The notes: a model not told the origin generated them from the sequence alone. Counted from the stretch's first letter, positions 50,072-61,094 are shown. The stretch: 64,000 nt of DNA from Candidatus Gastranaerophilales bacterium (GCA_944325735.1 CALVBI010000001.1:620001-684000), one strand, 5' to 3'. Translations and numbers: made by a program.

Positions 50072-50950
50072 TTATTTCTTTTTTCTTGTAACGATTAGCA
50101 ATACACCAAAAAGTATCAGCATGACTCCGATGCATATTCTTGTTGTTAGTTGTTCATGAAATACTAAAACTCCAAAGAATATTGCTGTTAATGGCTCTAA
50201 TGCCCCTAAAATTGCGGTTGTTGTTGAACCGACTAGTTTTATCGAAATTGTAATTGTCTCAAGTGAAATAATTGTAGGGAATATTGATAGTCCTATTGCT
50301 AAAAGCCAAAGGTATGGTTTATCTAAAATTTGTAATTGAGTGCAGAATTTTAAATTTATTATATAGACTATGAGTCCAAATAACATTACATAAAAGCTCA
50401 TTTTAGCTCTGTTGATGTGTTGGATTGCTTTTATGTTTTTTACACCAACAATGTATAATGCATACAAAAGAGCTGATAAAAAAACTATTCCAACTCCGTA
50501 TAGATTTAAGCTCACTCCTGTTTTTCCATTGTATAAAAAAGCAATTCCTATTGAGGTTAATAATATTGAAGAGATAACTGTTTTGGTAATTTTTTCATTA
50601 AAAAACATTGCCATTATAATTGCAACTAATACAGGGTAAATAAATAAAATTGTACATGCAATCCCTGCTTCAATGTAATTAAATGCATCATATAAAGTCA
50701 AAGATGATAATGAGAAGAATATTCCGAGTATAAAAATCGGGATAAATTCTTTTTTCGTTAAGTGAAAAGACATTTTTTTCTTGAATTTCAACCATAGCCC
50801 GTAAATTATTACAGCAAGAGCATATCTGTAAAAAAGTACAGAATTGACTCCAATTCCTGCTGCAAATAACGGCAGGGCAAATAAGGGGTTTGTACCATAA
50901 CTGGCTGATGCAATTGCACCATTCAGTATGCCTTTTAGACGTCTGTTCAA
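50072..50950 (-). CDS. EamA/DMT-family transporter
   Basis: 292 residues with ten membrane helices arranged as two five-helix EamA halves. The TTG start at 50950 has GAGG 7 bases upstream. Signs include GTNPLFALPLFAAGIGVN, IAYLYNGK-like ends of helices and AILGALEPLTAIFFGVLVFHEQ in the second half, the usual EamA block. Substrate unknown; family members export metabolites or amino acids. Confidence 0.9.
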   Translation of the reverse strand: MNRRLKGILNGAIASASYGTNPLFALPLFAAGIGVNSVLFYRYALAVIIYGLWLKFKKKMSFHLTKKEFIPIFILGIFFSLSSLTLYDAFNYIEAGIACTILFIYPVLVAIIMAMFFNEKITKTVISSILLTSIGIAFLYNGKTGVSLNLYGVGIVFLSALLYALYIVGVKNIKAIQHINRAKMSFYVMLFGLIVYIINLKFCTQLQILDKPYLWLLAIGLSIFPTIISLETITISIKLVGSTTTAILGALEPLTAIFFGVLVFHEQLTTRICIGVMLILFGVLLIVTRKKK

Positions 50951-51010
50951 TTTAATTTCCTCTGTAAAATAATCTATATTAAAGAGTTAAAAAAATCAAT
51001 AAATTATTTT

Positions 51011-52528
51011 TTATAAATCAACATCAGATTCTTGGATAGGAGCTCCTACAACTCTTTCAAGTTCAGCTGCGTTGATGTTGTAGTTAAGAAGATTTGAATA
51101 ATAATCTAATTGAGCATTCAAATAGCTATTTTCAGCATCTTTAAATTCAATAGCATCTCCAAGTCCGACTTGGTATCTTCTGAATGCTTGGTATTGACGT
51201 TCTTTAGCTTGTTGAAGCGCAAGTTTTGATACATCTATACTATCATGAGAATTTAATAGGCTTATGTATGCACTTTTTACTTCCAAGTAGACGTTTTGTC
51301 TTTGTTGTTCATAATCAGCTACGGCTTTTTTATAAGCAGCTTTAGCTTCATCTACTTGTTTTTTCAATAACATAAGGTTTAGTGCGTTATAGTTTAATTG
51401 GACACCAAATTGATAACCATAATCACTGTCAATTTGTCTTCCTCCCTGATTGTATGAACCGAATGCACTTAAATCAGGAGAAAATGCTCTTTTTGCACTT
51501 CTGATATTTAATTCAGCAGCGTCCATTAATTTCTTAGAAGCTAAAAGTGCTGGTCTTGATTTTTCTGCTGTTTTTAAAAGGTCTTGAAAATTTACATTGT
51601 ATGCTTTTGAATTAAGCTTGTCTTTTAATATGACATTCTCTAATTCCGGAATACCTACAGCATTTGCAAGTTCTGCTGCTGCTAATTCTAATGTGTTTTT
51701 AGCTTTAATTAAATTAACTTTAGCATTTCCTAAGTTATATTCAGCTGTAGTTACATCTATTTTGGCTTTTCTACCGATATCATATTGAGCTTTAGCTTGT
51801 TTTAATTGTAATTCAAAGTCCTTTACAGTATCTTCATATACTGTTTTTTGTATTTCAGCAAATACAAGATTATAATATGCTACTTTTACATTGTATATTA
51901 CTAACTCAATACTTGTTTCAGCATCATATCTTGATGATTCGTAAGTTTTTTGAGCTGAATCTGCCATTGATTTGGTTTTTCCAAAGTCGAATAAAAGCAT
52001 ATTTGCTGAAATTGTCGGCATATAATACATATTATATTTTTGAGCCATCATTCTAGCATATGAGCTTGACATTGTCATAAACATGTCGTTTCTTGAATAG
52101 TTTACACCTGCACTTATTGTTGGGAAGTAATTTGACCAAGCTTGACCTACCATTGTTTTATAGATTTCAGCATTACTAATTGCTGACATAATTGTAGGGT
52201 GGTGAGTAATTGCAAGTTTTATACAGTCGCTTAAAGTGACTTCCCCATTCATTTGAGAATATTCTATTTTACTGTTAATGGCAGGGAATTTTGTCTCGTA
52301 CATTCCTTCTGCTTCTTTAGAAGATTCTTGTTGTGATTTTGCATTATATTTTATTTTTTTTATTTCATGTTTTAAGTTTGTTTTTTCTTTTTCAGGTTTT
52401 ACAATTTCAACTTTTTCTTTTGTTTCTTTTTCTGTTTTATCTTTTTTAAACCATCCTTTTGCAAAAGTTGGGGAGGTTGAAAGTGTAAATATTGAACATA
52501 TTAAAATTACATTTAAAATCTTTTTCAT
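51011..52528 (-). CDS. TolC-family outer membrane efflux protein
   Basis: 505 residues with a signal peptide (MKKILNVILICSIFTLSTSP then TFA). A Lys/Glu-rich linker of about 60 residues precedes the OEP domain, which has LSDCIKLAITHHPTIMSAISN, VKVAYYNLVFAEIQKTVYEDT and, in the second repeat, LEVKSAYISLLNSHDSIDVSK and AENSYLNAQLDYYSNLLNYN. The outer-membrane exit duct of the tripartite pump; its gene lies 6 bases after the RND gene. Confidence 0.93.
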   Translation of the reverse strand: MKKILNVILICSIFTLSTSPTFAKGWFKKDKTEKETKEKVEIVKPEKEKTNLKHEIKKIKYNAKSQQESSKEAEGMYETKFPAINSKIEYSQMNGEVTLSDCIKLAITHHPTIMSAISNAEIYKTMVGQAWSNYFPTISAGVNYSRNDMFMTMSSSYARMMAQKYNMYYMPTISANMLLFDFGKTKSMADSAQKTYESSRYDAETSIELVIYNVKVAYYNLVFAEIQKTVYEDTVKDFELQLKQAKAQYDIGRKAKIDVTTAEYNLGNAKVNLIKAKNTLELAAAELANAVGIPELENVILKDKLNSKAYNVNFQDLLKTAEKSRPALLASKKLMDAAELNIRSAKRAFSPDLSAFGSYNQGGRQIDSDYGYQFGVQLNYNALNLMLLKKQVDEAKAAYKKAVADYEQQRQNVYLEVKSAYISLLNSHDSIDVSKLALQQAKERQYQAFRRYQVGLGDAIEFKDAENSYLNAQLDYYSNLLNYNINAAELERVVGAPIQESDVDL

Positions 52529-52534
52529 TGTATT

Positions 52535-55500
52535 TTATATCTCCAAATCTTTTTCGCTTATTTCTTTTTTAGGGAATAGGTCTACAAATTCTTGAACGAT
52601 TACATAGAATGCTGGAGTAAGAACTGCACCTAATGTACAAGCTGCAATCATACCGCCAAATACTGTAGAACCAACAGAAATTCTTGAATTAGCACCTGCT
52701 CCTGTTGCAAATATCATTGGTAATACCCCGATGATGAATGCTAATTCTGTCATCATAATCGCTCTAAATCTTAATTTCGCAGCTTTTATTGCGGCATCTT
52801 TAACAGACAGACCGTGTTTTTCGTGTTCTTCTTTTGCAAATTCAACAATCAGGATTGATTGTTTTGCTGCAAGACCTATCAATGTGATCATACCAACTTG
52901 TGAATATATATCAAATGATTGGTTAATCATCATTTGGAATATCAACGCACCTAATGCTGCAATTGGAGAAATTAACAATACAGCGATAGGAATTGTGTAA
53001 CTTTCATATAATGCAACCAAGAATAGGTATACAAATACTAAAGCCATACCAACAATCATTGCAGTTTGTCCGGAAGCTTCTCTTTCTTGAGCAGAAGTAC
53101 CTGACCAGTCAAATGTCATATCTGAAGGTAATACTTGTTTTGCAACTTCTTCCATAGCATTCATTGCATCACCGGAACTTTTTCCTTCAGCCTGTTGACC
53201 TTGAATTTGTACTGATTTGTATTGGTTATATCTTGTAATTGATGCTGTACCTACTGTTTGTCTTAATTTTACAATTGATAGTATTGGCACCATTACTCCA
53301 TTGGTATTTTTTACATAAATTCCTGATAAATCAGTTGCTTTGTTTCTAAAATTACTTTCAGCTTGCATTTGAACTTTAAATATTCTGTCATACTTATTAA
53401 AGTCATTTACATAATATGTACCAAGCATTGATGATAGTGTTGCGTATAATTCTTGTAAATCTACGCTTTGAGCTAATGCTTTTTCATAATCTATTTCTAC
53501 GATATATTGAGGTACGTTTGCTTGGAATGATGTAAATACGTTTGATAATGTTGGGTTTTGATTAGCCGCTGATACTAGTTTATTTGCCCAGCTTTCCATT
53601 TCTTGAGGAGTGTATTCTCCTTGAGACAGCATTTGGAATTCAAAACCGCCCATCATACTCATACCATTGATTGCAGGAGGTGAAAAAGCTTGGATAGATG
53701 CTTCTTTAGTATTTGCTGCAACCATTCTTACTTTATTCAAAATTGTTGTATGTGCTAAATCCGTTTCTTCACCTTTGATTTTCTTAGTTATCCATTTTAT
53801 AGGTGTTATTTTTCTATCACCATATTCCAGTAACTGAATAATTACGTTTGCTTGATTAGATCCATCTCCACCAAATACTGTTAATTTTTCAGGGTTAATG
53901 CCTGGAATATCTTTTATTTCATTTACAAATTTTGTTGCTACAGCTTCTGTTCTTGATAATGAAGCTCCATCAGGTAAGGTAATACTTGCAATTAATACCC
54001 CTTGGTCTTCATCAGGGATAAAGCCTGTAGAAATTGTTTTAAAAGATATTAATGTTAAAAGTACTATACCTGCATAAAATATTGCAACAAGTTTTTTGTT
54101 ATATACGAATTTTTTTACGTATTCCATATAAAAATCTTCAACTTTTGCAAACATATCATTAAATTTCACAACAAGTACAGATGTTTTCTTATTTATTCTT
54201 TCAATGATATTTTCAATATGTATTAGGTAAGGGTATTTATTATAATCATGTTCTTTTTTCTCCTGTCCTAAGAAATGTGAACACATAGCAGGTGATAGTG
54301 TTAAAGCACAAATTGCTGAAATTGCAATAGATACAGCGATACATACTGCGAATTGTTTGTACATTACACCTGTCATACCGCCCATAAAAATGATTGGTAC
54401 AAATACTGCCATTAATACAAGAGCCATTGCTACTAATGCAAACCCAACTTCTTCCATTGTCAGTTGTGTTGCAATAATAGCTGATTTGCCTTCTTCCATG
54501 TGTCTTTTTACGTTTTCAATTACAACAATAGCATCATCTACTACAACACCTACTGCAAGAACAAGAGCAAATAAAGATAACAGGTTAATTGTCATCCCAA
54601 ATGCTTTTAAGGCAAAAAATGTACCTATTAATGAAACAGGAATCGTTGCACAAGGAACAAGCGTTGCCATCCCATCTCCTAAGAATAAGAAGATGATTAT
54701 TACAACAATAATTGCTGTTAATAAAATAGTAAATTCAACTTCTTTCATTGATTCGTGAATGAAATCAGCATCATCTTTTACGTATAGAATTTTTATTCCG
54801 TTTGTCATTCTTGAATTCATTTCATTAACTTTAGCTTTTACAGCTTTTGATAAGTTAATTATGTTTGCATCAGGTAATTGTGAAATAACTACAACTGCTG
54901 AAGGTTTACCGTTTACAAGACCTAAGTTAGAATATGATTCTGCTCCTAGTTCTACTCTTGCAACATCTTTAATTTTTACGTTTGAACCGTCCATATTTGA
55001 GCGGATAATTATATTTTCAAATTGTTTTACATCATTTAGTCTGCCAGGGGTTTTTAGTGTGATTTGTAATGCTTGAGGATCATCTGTTGGTAATTGACCT
55101 AATGCTCCAGTTGCTACTTGAGTGTTTTGACTTGTGATAGCATTTTGAATTTCTGTTGTAGAAACGTTTAGTCCAGCCATTTTTTGAGGATCAAGCCATA
55201 TTCTCATAGAATAATTACCGCCCCCAAATACACTTACATCAGCTACACCTTCTACACGTTTTAATTCGTCTTTAATATATATAGATCCATAGTTTGTTAA
55301 GTCAAGTTGTGACCAGTTACCTGATTCAGGATATAGTGTAAGGATTATCGCACCTGAACCTGAAGATCTGCTTATTGCAGTTACACCAGTTCTTTGTACT
55401 TCTTCAGGTAATTGTGATTGTACCCTTTGAATTAAATTTTGTACATTCATTAAGTTAATGTTTTTATCTGTTCCAACTTTAAAGTATATAGTTAAACTAT

Positions 55501-55783
55501 AGCTTCCGTCTGTTGATGTTGAAGACATATAAGTCATATTTTCAACACCGTTTAATTTGTTTTCCAATACGGTTGCAACAGATGATTCAATTACCTCAGC
55601 GCTCGCACCTTGGTATGTCGCAGATACTCTTACTTGAGGAGGCGTAACATCAGGGTAGCTCTCTTGTTTTAAGCTTAATATTGAAATTAAACCTAAAATT
55701 ACAATACATATTGATATTACCAATGCAAAACGAGGTTTTCTTATAAAAAAGAATAACTTTTCTTTGTCAAATATTTTTTTCAT
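52535..55783 (-). CDS. RND multidrug efflux transporter (AcrB/HAE1 type)
   Basis: 1082 residues, full length with twelve membrane helices and two periplasmic loops. HAE1 signatures are the N-terminal [12 protein letters not shown] block, [23 protein letters not shown] (about residue 597), the proton-relay region [17 protein letters not shown] in helix 4 and [15 protein letters not shown] in helix 10. It exports hydrophobic drugs, detergents or bile acids using the proton gradient. In a gut bacterium bile salts are a likely substrate, which is inference. Confidence 0.96.
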   Translation of the reverse strand: MKKIFDKEKLFFFIRKPRFALVISICIVILGLISILSLKQESYPDVTPPQVRVSATYQGASAEVIESSVATVLENKLNGVENMTYMSSTSTDGSYSLTIYFKVGTDKNINLMNVQNLIQRVQSQLPEEVQRTGVTAISRSSGSGAIILTLYPESGNWSQLDLTNYGSIYIKDELKRVEGVADVSVFGGGNYSMRIWLDPQKMAGLNVSTTEIQNAITSQNTQVATGALGQLPTDDPQALQITLKTPGRLNDVKQFENIIIRSNMDGSNVKIKDVARVELGAESYSNLGLVNGKPSAVVVISQLPDANIINLSKAVKAKVNEMNSRMTNGIKILYVKDDADFIHESMKEVEFTILLTAIIVVIIIFLFLGDGMATLVPCATIPVSLIGTFFALKAFGMTINLLSLFALVLAVGVVVDDAIVVIENVKRHMEEGKSAIIATQLTMEEVGFALVAMALVLMAVFVPIIFMGGMTGVMYKQFAVCIAVSIAISAICALTLSPAMCSHFLGQEKKEHDYNKYPYLIHIENIIERINKKTSVLVVKFNDMFAKVEDFYMEYVKKFVYNKKLVAIFYAGIVLLTLISFKTISTGFIPDEDQGVLIASITLPDGASLSRTEAVATKFVNEIKDIPGINPEKLTVFGGDGSNQANVIIQLLEYGDRKITPIKWITKKIKGEETDLAHTTILNKVRMVAANTKEASIQAFSPPAINGMSMMGGFEFQMLSQGEYTPQEMESWANKLVSAANQNPTLSNVFTSFQANVPQYIVEIDYEKALAQSVDLQELYATLSSMLGTYYVNDFNKYDRIFKVQMQAESNFRNKATDLSGIYVKNTNGVMVPILSIVKLRQTVGTASITRYNQYKSVQIQGQQAEGKSSGDAMNAMEEVAKQVLPSDMTFDWSGTSAQEREASGQTAMIVGMALVFVYLFLVALYESYTIPIAVLLISPIAALGALIFQMMINQSFDIYSQVGMITLIGLAAKQSILIVEFAKEEHEKHGLSVKDAAIKAAKLRFRAIMMTELAFIIGVLPMIFATGAGANSRISVGSTVFGGMIAACTLGAVLTPAFYVIVQEFVDLFPKKEISEKDLEI

Positions 55784-55812
55784 ACACTATATTTCCTGTT
55801 AAATTATAATTA

Positions 55813-56964
55813 TTATTGAGCTTTTTCTTCTGTTTTTTGTATAGGTTTTAATTTTTGTCCTTCTACTGCGATATTTTGAATACCTGAAAGAACAATTGTA
55901 TCATCAAGATTTAAGCCGCTGTTTACTACCCAGTTGTTATCAATAGCATCTGATACTTTGATATTTTTCTTAACAGCTTTGTTATCTTCTACAGCCCATA
56001 CATAGTACCCGCTCATAGCGTCACCTTTTGTGCTTGCTTGAGGAACTGTCATATATTTAACCAATTTAGGAGCAGTTATTTTAACTTTCATATAAGCTCC
56101 AGGAACTAACCAACCTTTTGTATTATCAAATGTAGCTCTTAATGTTACAGAACCTGAATTTTTATCAATTTTATTATCAACAAAATTTACTTTACCTATT
56201 TTGTCATACCAAGAGCCTCCGTCGAATTGTACTTCAACTTTTGCATCTTTGAATTTGTTACTTGCTTTTAATAGTCTTACAAAGTCATCACTCTTTAAGC
56301 TGAATGTCACAAATACTGGGTTTACACTTGAAATGTTTACTAAAGAACCTGATGTAGCAGTTACGTAATTACCTTCTGTAATATTTACTTTACCTATTCT
56401 TCCGTCAATTGGAGATGTAATTTTTGTATAACCTAGGTTAACTTTTGCTAATTCTAGTTGTTGTCTTGCGGCATCATATAATGCTTTATTTTGGTTTCTA
56501 GCTGCAAGACTTTGATCTACATCAGATCTGCTTATTAAATCTTCTTTTACAAGAGCATTAGCTCTGTTTAATTCTTGTTGAGCATTTTTTAATAATGCAC
56601 TGTATTGATTTACGTTTGCTTGAGAGTTATTTACTTCAATTTGGTATTCTCTAGGATCTATTTGGAATAGAACTTGACCTTTTTTTACAAAGTCACCTTC
56701 TTTAAAATATTTTTTTAATAAAAAGCCTGGTACTCTTGCTACAAGATCTACAGAATATTCTGCTTCTACTCTGCCTGTAGATTCCGCAGATACATTAACT
56801 TCTTCAATATGTGGGGTTCCTACTTCTACTTCTTTGGGCATTAACATTGCTCGTCTTTGTGCGATTGCAGCAATAATTCCAGATGTTTTATTATAAATTA
56901 TTGGCACAATAATTACTGCCAAAATAAGTATTCCCCATTTTTTTCTTGTCATTTGATATTTCAT
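55813..56964 (-). CDS. RND periplasmic adaptor (AcrA/MFP type)
   Basis: 383 residues with an N-terminal membrane anchor (WGILILAVIIVPIIYNKTSG). The order is beta-barrel-like hairpin, lipoyl (biotinyl) halves (ARVPGFLLKKYFKEGDFVKKG and ITSPIDGRIGKVNITEGNYV), a helical hairpin between them, and the membrane-proximal domain ending in GIQNIAVEGQKLKPIQ. First gene of the adaptor-pump-TolC operon, preceded by GGAGAGAG. No repressor gene is adjacent. Confidence 0.95.
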   Translation of the reverse strand: MKYQMTRKKWGILILAVIIVPIIYNKTSGIIAAIAQRRAMLMPKEVEVGTPHIEEVNVSAESTGRVEAEYSVDLVARVPGFLLKKYFKEGDFVKKGQVLFQIDPREYQIEVNNSQANVNQYSALLKNAQQELNRANALVKEDLISRSDVDQSLAARNQNKALYDAARQQLELAKVNLGYTKITSPIDGRIGKVNITEGNYVTATSGSLVNISSVNPVFVTFSLKSDDFVRLLKASNKFKDAKVEVQFDGGSWYDKIGKVNFVDNKIDKNSGSVTLRATFDNTKGWLVPGAYMKVKITAPKLVKYMTVPQASTKGDAMSGYYVWAVEDNKAVKKNIKVSDAIDNNWVVNSGLNLDDTIVLSGIQNIAVEGQKLKPIQKTEEKAQ

Positions 56965-57082
56965 ACTTCTCTCTCTCCAATTTTGTAAGGTAATCTGGTA
57001 GATTTTTCTACTTTAATCGTAATTTATTATTGTGCTTATGTCAATAAGTACATATTATAATCAATCATTTGCAGTATTAATG

Positions 57083-58057
57083 TTAATGTAGATTATTTTT
57101 ATTTAGAATATTTTTTAGTGTATCAGCGGATTTATATAAATTTTCTATTTCTGTTTTGTTTAATGATATTGGAATATGGTTTTCTACTCCGTTTGTCCCT
57201 ACAATTGCTGGCATACTCAAGACAACATCATTTATTCCATATTCTCCTTGCATCATAGAAGATATTGGAAGAATTGATTTTTCATCTCTTATAATTGCTT
57301 CACAAATTCGTTTTACAGACATTGCTATCCCGTAATTTGTTGCTTTTTTTCTTGAAATAATTTCATAAGCACTATTTCTTACATCTTCTGCAATTTTTTC
57401 TGTAGCTGATTTGTGGTCATAATGTCCTCGCATTTCGCAGAATGTGTTTAGGGGTACTCCTGAAATATTTGCACTGCTCCAAGCTGCTATTTCACTATCT
57501 CCATGTTCGCCTATAATGAATGCATGTACGCTTCTGCTGTCTATATTCAGATGTTGCCCTATTGCATATTTTAATCTTGCGGTATCAAGTACTGTGCCTG
57601 AACCTATTACTCTGTTTTGTGGTAGACCGCTCAATTTTAAAGCTGCATAAGTAAGTATATCTACAGGATTAGATACTATTAATAGAATTCCTTTAAAATC
57701 TCTTTTTGATATTTCTGGGATGATTGTTTTGAATATTTTGATGTTTTTTTCTACCAAATCAAGTCTTGTTTCCCCCTGTTGTTGATTTGCACCTGCTGTA
57801 ACGATTACGATTGCTGCGTTTTTTATGTCATCATAATCTCCTGCATATATTTTCATTGGTCTTGCAAATGGGATACCATGGCTAATATCAAGAGCTTCTC
57901 CTTCTGCGCGTTTTTTATCTGCGTCAATCATAACGATTTCAGTAAATAGTCCGCTTTCCATTAAACTGAATGCTGATGCAGAGCCAACAAAACCACAGCC
58001 TATAATAACAACTTTCCCATAATTTATGCAATTAGAACAATCTGAAGTGTTTTCCAT
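57083..58057 (-). CDS. ldh: L-lactate dehydrogenase
   Basis: 324 residues. NAD site IIGCGFVGSASAFSL, substrate loop GANQQQGETRLDLVEKN (Gln at the position that distinguishes LDH from MDH), GTVLDTARLKYA and the catalytic histidine in IGEHGDSEIAAWSS. It reduces pyruvate to lactate at the end of glycolysis, fitting a fermentative life. AAAGGGA precedes the ATG. Confidence 0.93.
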   Translation of the reverse strand: MENTSDCSNCINYGKVVIIGCGFVGSASAFSLMESGLFTEIVMIDADKKRAEGEALDISHGIPFARPMKIYAGDYDDIKNAAIVIVTAGANQQQGETRLDLVEKNIKIFKTIIPEISKRDFKGILLIVSNPVDILTYAALKLSGLPQNRVIGSGTVLDTARLKYAIGQHLNIDSRSVHAFIIGEHGDSEIAAWSSANISGVPLNTFCEMRGHYDHKSATEKIAEDVRNSAYEIISRKKATNYGIAMSVKRICEAIIRDEKSILPISSMMQGEYGINDVVLSMPAIVGTNGVENHIPISLNKTEIENLYKSADTLKNILNKNNLH

Positions 58058-58190
58058 AATATCCCTTTCTCGATTATAAATAATTTATATAATATATTTA
58101 TATGTTAAAGAATATTTATTTTTGAATATACAGTATATTATTTCCAGTTTACTAATTTTTTGTATTGTTGATATTTTAAAGAAAAATTAT

Positions 58191-58196
58191 TATAAT
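58191..58196 (+). promoter_or_regulatory. -10 box for leaderless nucleotidyltransferase gene
   Basis: TATAAT ends exactly 6 bases before ATG 58203. This fixes the start at 58203 and rejects an upstream in-frame start at 58122. Confidence 0.5.
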
Positions 58197-58202
58197 AATT
58201 TT

Positions 58203-58859
58203 ATGGAATTTAATATTGAAGATTGGTTACAGGATTTTACAAAAAAATTATTTGATCAATTTAATTCTCGTATAAAGTTTGTAGGCCTTCAGGGTAGTTA
58301 CAAAAGAGGAGAGGCAAACGAGAATAGTGATGTTGATATTGTAATAATTTTAGATAGATTAACTTTTGAAGATTTAGGTGAATATAAAAAAATAGTTCAT
58401 TCTATGCCTTTTTATGAAAAAGTTTGTGGATTTATTTCAGGAGAAAAAGAAATTTATAATTGGCCAAAACATGACCTGTTCCAATTAGTGAATGATACAA
58501 TTCCATTACATGGTAGTTTATTTCATTTTATACCAGCATTAGGCAGAGCAGATATTGTAAATGCTATAAAGATAAATTCTGCTAATTTGTATCATCAAAT
58601 GTGCCATGGATATTTGTTTGAAAACCGTGACATTGAAGTTTTATACCAAGGTTATAAATGTGCATTTTTTATTTTGCAAGCTATTTATTATCTTAAAAAC
58701 TCTGAATATATGGGTTCTAAAAAAGAACTTTTGATGGAGTTGGATGGTGAAGATAAAGAAATTCTACTTATAAATATTAATTGGAATTCCCTAGATATTA
58801 TTGGAAATACTGATTTTTATTTTGAAAAAATTATTAATTGGGCAGGCATGCATATTTAA
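58203..58859 (+). CDS. Nucleotidyltransferase-domain protein
   Basis: 218 residues. The Pol-beta-like motif GLQGSYKRGEANENSDVDIVI (residues 29-49) has the GS and DxD residues for NTP transfer. The C-terminal helical part (about 130-218) resembles the substrate-binding domain of aminoglycoside-type or HEPN-like partners, but no match is claimed. Substrate unknown; not clearly an antibiotic-resistance enzyme. It converges on the MlaA-fusion gene with a 4-base overlap of the ends. Confidence 0.8.
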   Translation: MEFNIEDWLQDFTKKLFDQFNSRIKFVGLQGSYKRGEANENSDVDIVIILDRLTFEDLGEYKKIVHSMPFYEKVCGFISGEKEIYNWPKHDLFQLVNDTIPLHGSLFHFIPALGRADIVNAIKINSANLYHQMCHGYLFENRDIEVLYQGYKCAFFILQAIYYLKNSEYMGSKKELLMELDGEDKEILLININWNSLDIIGNTDFYFEKIINWAGMHI

Positions 58860-60973
58860 TTTTTCGAATTTGCTATTTTGTGTGGAATTTTTATATCTTT
58901 TTTTAATTCATTTATAAATTCGTTAGTATATAAAAATCCAAGATGTGCTCCGTTATTTAAAATTATAGTTTTTTTGCCTGTGCATAGCTTTAACTTTTTT
59001 AATTGGCTATGATTTACTAAATAGTCATCTAAAGAGTGATATATTTTATAATTATTGTTATTTTGCAAATAGTTTGATAAAGATAGGATGCTTGAATCAG
59101 GTCTTAAATCTTCAAGAGTTTTGTAAGTATTACCGAGAACATATTTTTTTACGTAATCCTCATAATTCATATTATAAATTTTTTCATAGATGTCAGTTTT
59201 TTGATTTTTTTTAGTTTGTTCAATTGTAAATATCAAATCAGATAATTTTTGATGCATTACAAAACTTGTAATCAAAAGCCCTTCTTCTTCTGTGAATGGG
59301 AGTGCATTTATGTTAAAATTCTTGTTATCTTCTTTTTTCTCTACAAGTTGGATTACTTTTGCTGCGGTTTTAGCTGCTGTATTTTTTAAATTTTCAGTAT
59401 TTCGATCCCATTTATCAATGCCTTTGTCTACCTGTTCCATAGCATATACAAGTTCAATCGGAGGACAGATTGAGATGTATTTAGTAATGTTCAAAGTATT
59501 ATTTTTATATTCTTTATCGGCTACAAATAAAGTTGTAAGAGCTCCAAATGATGTTCCGATCAAGATTTTTTCTTGGAATTTACAATTATATTTTTTCTCA
59601 AGTTGATTAATAATTTTAGAAGTTACTAATCTTAAGTATTCAGCATCTTCTGCTGGAATTCCTGGAGCATAATTATCAGGCATACTTTTCACGAATTCCC
59701 ATTGAAAATGGCTTCCTTGAATTATTACGGAATACCCTGCATCATAAAATAATTTTGCAAATACAGCAGAATGTTCTGAAACTATCCCTTCCCCAATTGA
59801 CGGGTAGATTATTGCAAGCGGGGAGTTTTTATCTTTTTGCAGAATATATTTGAATTTATAATTTTCTTTTTCAGGAGTAATATTCACAGATGATGTTTTT
59901 ATTTGTTTGGTAAAACATCTGTTCCATATTGACATTTCATTCCAAATGGATTTATCTTTCTCAGGAATATCAAATAAGGCAGTTCGCATGGAATCAACGA
60001 CAGGATTTTGTGGATTGTAGTCAAATAAGAGCATATCTGCCATAAGTTGAGAATTTTCAAGGTTATAACTTTTCAATATAATATTATCAATATTTGTTCC
60101 GCCTTTTAAAATTTCAGCAACTGTGAGTTTTTCTTCGTTATTTATTTCGTTTTTATTCTGTTCTTTTATATCAAGTGTACTTTCATTATTATTAATTTTA
60201 TTATTTGCAATTTCTTCTTGCACGATTTCAAACCCTTTTGCGAGAATTTCCTTTCTATTAAAGTTATTTGATTTAATGTAATTTTCAACGCCATACATTT
60301 TTTTTGCGATATCATAAGGGTCAGCATATGTCGATTCTACCATTTTGATAAGAGGTTGCATTGTGCTTGTTCTGTTGACTGTTAAACCTGCTTTTACCAT
60401 AGCTAATACAGGAGTGCCTACGTATGTTGTCGGGTTTAGTGATGTGTCGAGGATTTTCCCAGCAACACCTCTTGCTGTTGTCCCGTTCATAACAGGTAAT
60501 ACAATGTAAGATCCTGAATTACATTTGCATTTTGTAAGAGCTTGTTCCATATCTTCATTTATGGGCTCAATTTTAAAAATACTTTTTGCTGGATCAAACA
60601 TTCCTCCTAATCCAAGAGTTGTATTTGTAAGAAATCTAGCTGTTTCACTTTTTGTAGTTTTAAAATCTTTTTGGATAAGGCTGCTGACTAATCTTTTGGG
60701 GTATTCTATGTTTTGATAGGCACTTTGAATTCTTTCTATTCCGTATTCAGGCAAAATAGAACACCATAGAATATGTACTGGTCTTATTGCATATTTGTTT
60801 AATCCGAGGTTAAATGCAAAAACTTTTCTATTAAATTTTTCATATTTGTCAGGTCCTAGATATATGTATGAATAATCGGGGATTTTACCTTGTTGTTTAA
60901 TTAATTCTTCACTGTTTGAGATGTTTGTTGTAAGTAGTAAAAGGATTAGAGTTATAAAAATTTTTTTTACCAT
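58856..60973 (-). CDS. MlaA (VacJ) fused to alpha/beta hydrolase
   Basis: 705 residues with a signal peptide (MVKKIFITLILLLLTTNISN). Residues about 30-240 match MlaA/VacJ: YEKFNRKVFAFNLGLNKYAI, ARFLTNTTLGLGGMFDPA and GTPVLAMVKAGLTVN. The lipobox cysteine typical of E. coli MlaA is not seen, so it may be periplasmic or anchored differently. After a linker, the C-terminal half is an alpha/beta hydrolase: nucleophile in LIGTSFGALTTL (serine about residue 474) and a candidate catalytic histidine in NNGAHLGFLYT (about residue 677). It couples phospholipid handling in the outer membrane with a possible lipase or esterase. Confidence 0.85.
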   Translation of the reverse strand: MVKKIFITLILLLLTTNISNSEELIKQQGKIPDYSYIYLGPDKYEKFNRKVFAFNLGLNKYAIRPVHILWCSILPEYGIERIQSAYQNIEYPKRLVSSLIQKDFKTTKSETARFLTNTTLGLGGMFDPAKSIFKIEPINEDMEQALTKCKCNSGSYIVLPVMNGTTARGVAGKILDTSLNPTTYVGTPVLAMVKAGLTVNRTSTMQPLIKMVESTYADPYDIAKKMYGVENYIKSNNFNRKEILAKGFEIVQEEIANNKINNNESTLDIKEQNKNEINNEEKLTVAEILKGGTNIDNIILKSYNLENSQLMADMLLFDYNPQNPVVDSMRTALFDIPEKDKSIWNEMSIWNRCFTKQIKTSSVNITPEKENYKFKYILQKDKNSPLAIIYPSIGEGIVSEHSAVFAKLFYDAGYSVIIQGSHFQWEFVKSMPDNYAPGIPAEDAEYLRLVTSKIINQLEKKYNCKFQEKILIGTSFGALTTLFVADKEYKNNTLNITKYISICPPIELVYAMEQVDKGIDKWDRNTENLKNTAAKTAAKVIQLVEKKEDNKNFNINALPFTEEEGLLITSFVMHQKLSDLIFTIEQTKKNQKTDIYEKIYNMNYEDYVKKYVLGNTYKTLEDLRPDSSILSLSNYLQNNNNYKIYHSLDDYLVNHSQLKKLKLCTGKKTIILNNGAHLGFLYTNEFINELKKDIKIPHKIANSKN

Positions 60974-61094
60974 TTTTGACCTGACTTATTTTCTGATTGT
61001 GTTTCATATTATTGTGTTTTGTTGATGAATAAATGGCATTACTCGTCAGGGTATTTTTTGTGATATTATTTTGGCAAGTAAGGAGAATGTATTA

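Noticed and set aside
54357-55076. Long plus-strand frames opposite the RND pump gene
   Set aside because: Antisense shadows of a conserved gene; residue composition is the complement pattern expected from helical membrane codons, with no start signals.
57083-58057. Malate dehydrogenase
   Set aside because: Gln instead of Arg in the substrate loop (NQQQGETRL) favours lactate dehydrogenase.
58122-58202. Upstream start adding 27 residues to the nucleotidyltransferase
   Set aside because: TATAAT lies within that stretch, so it is promoter DNA rather than coding sequence.
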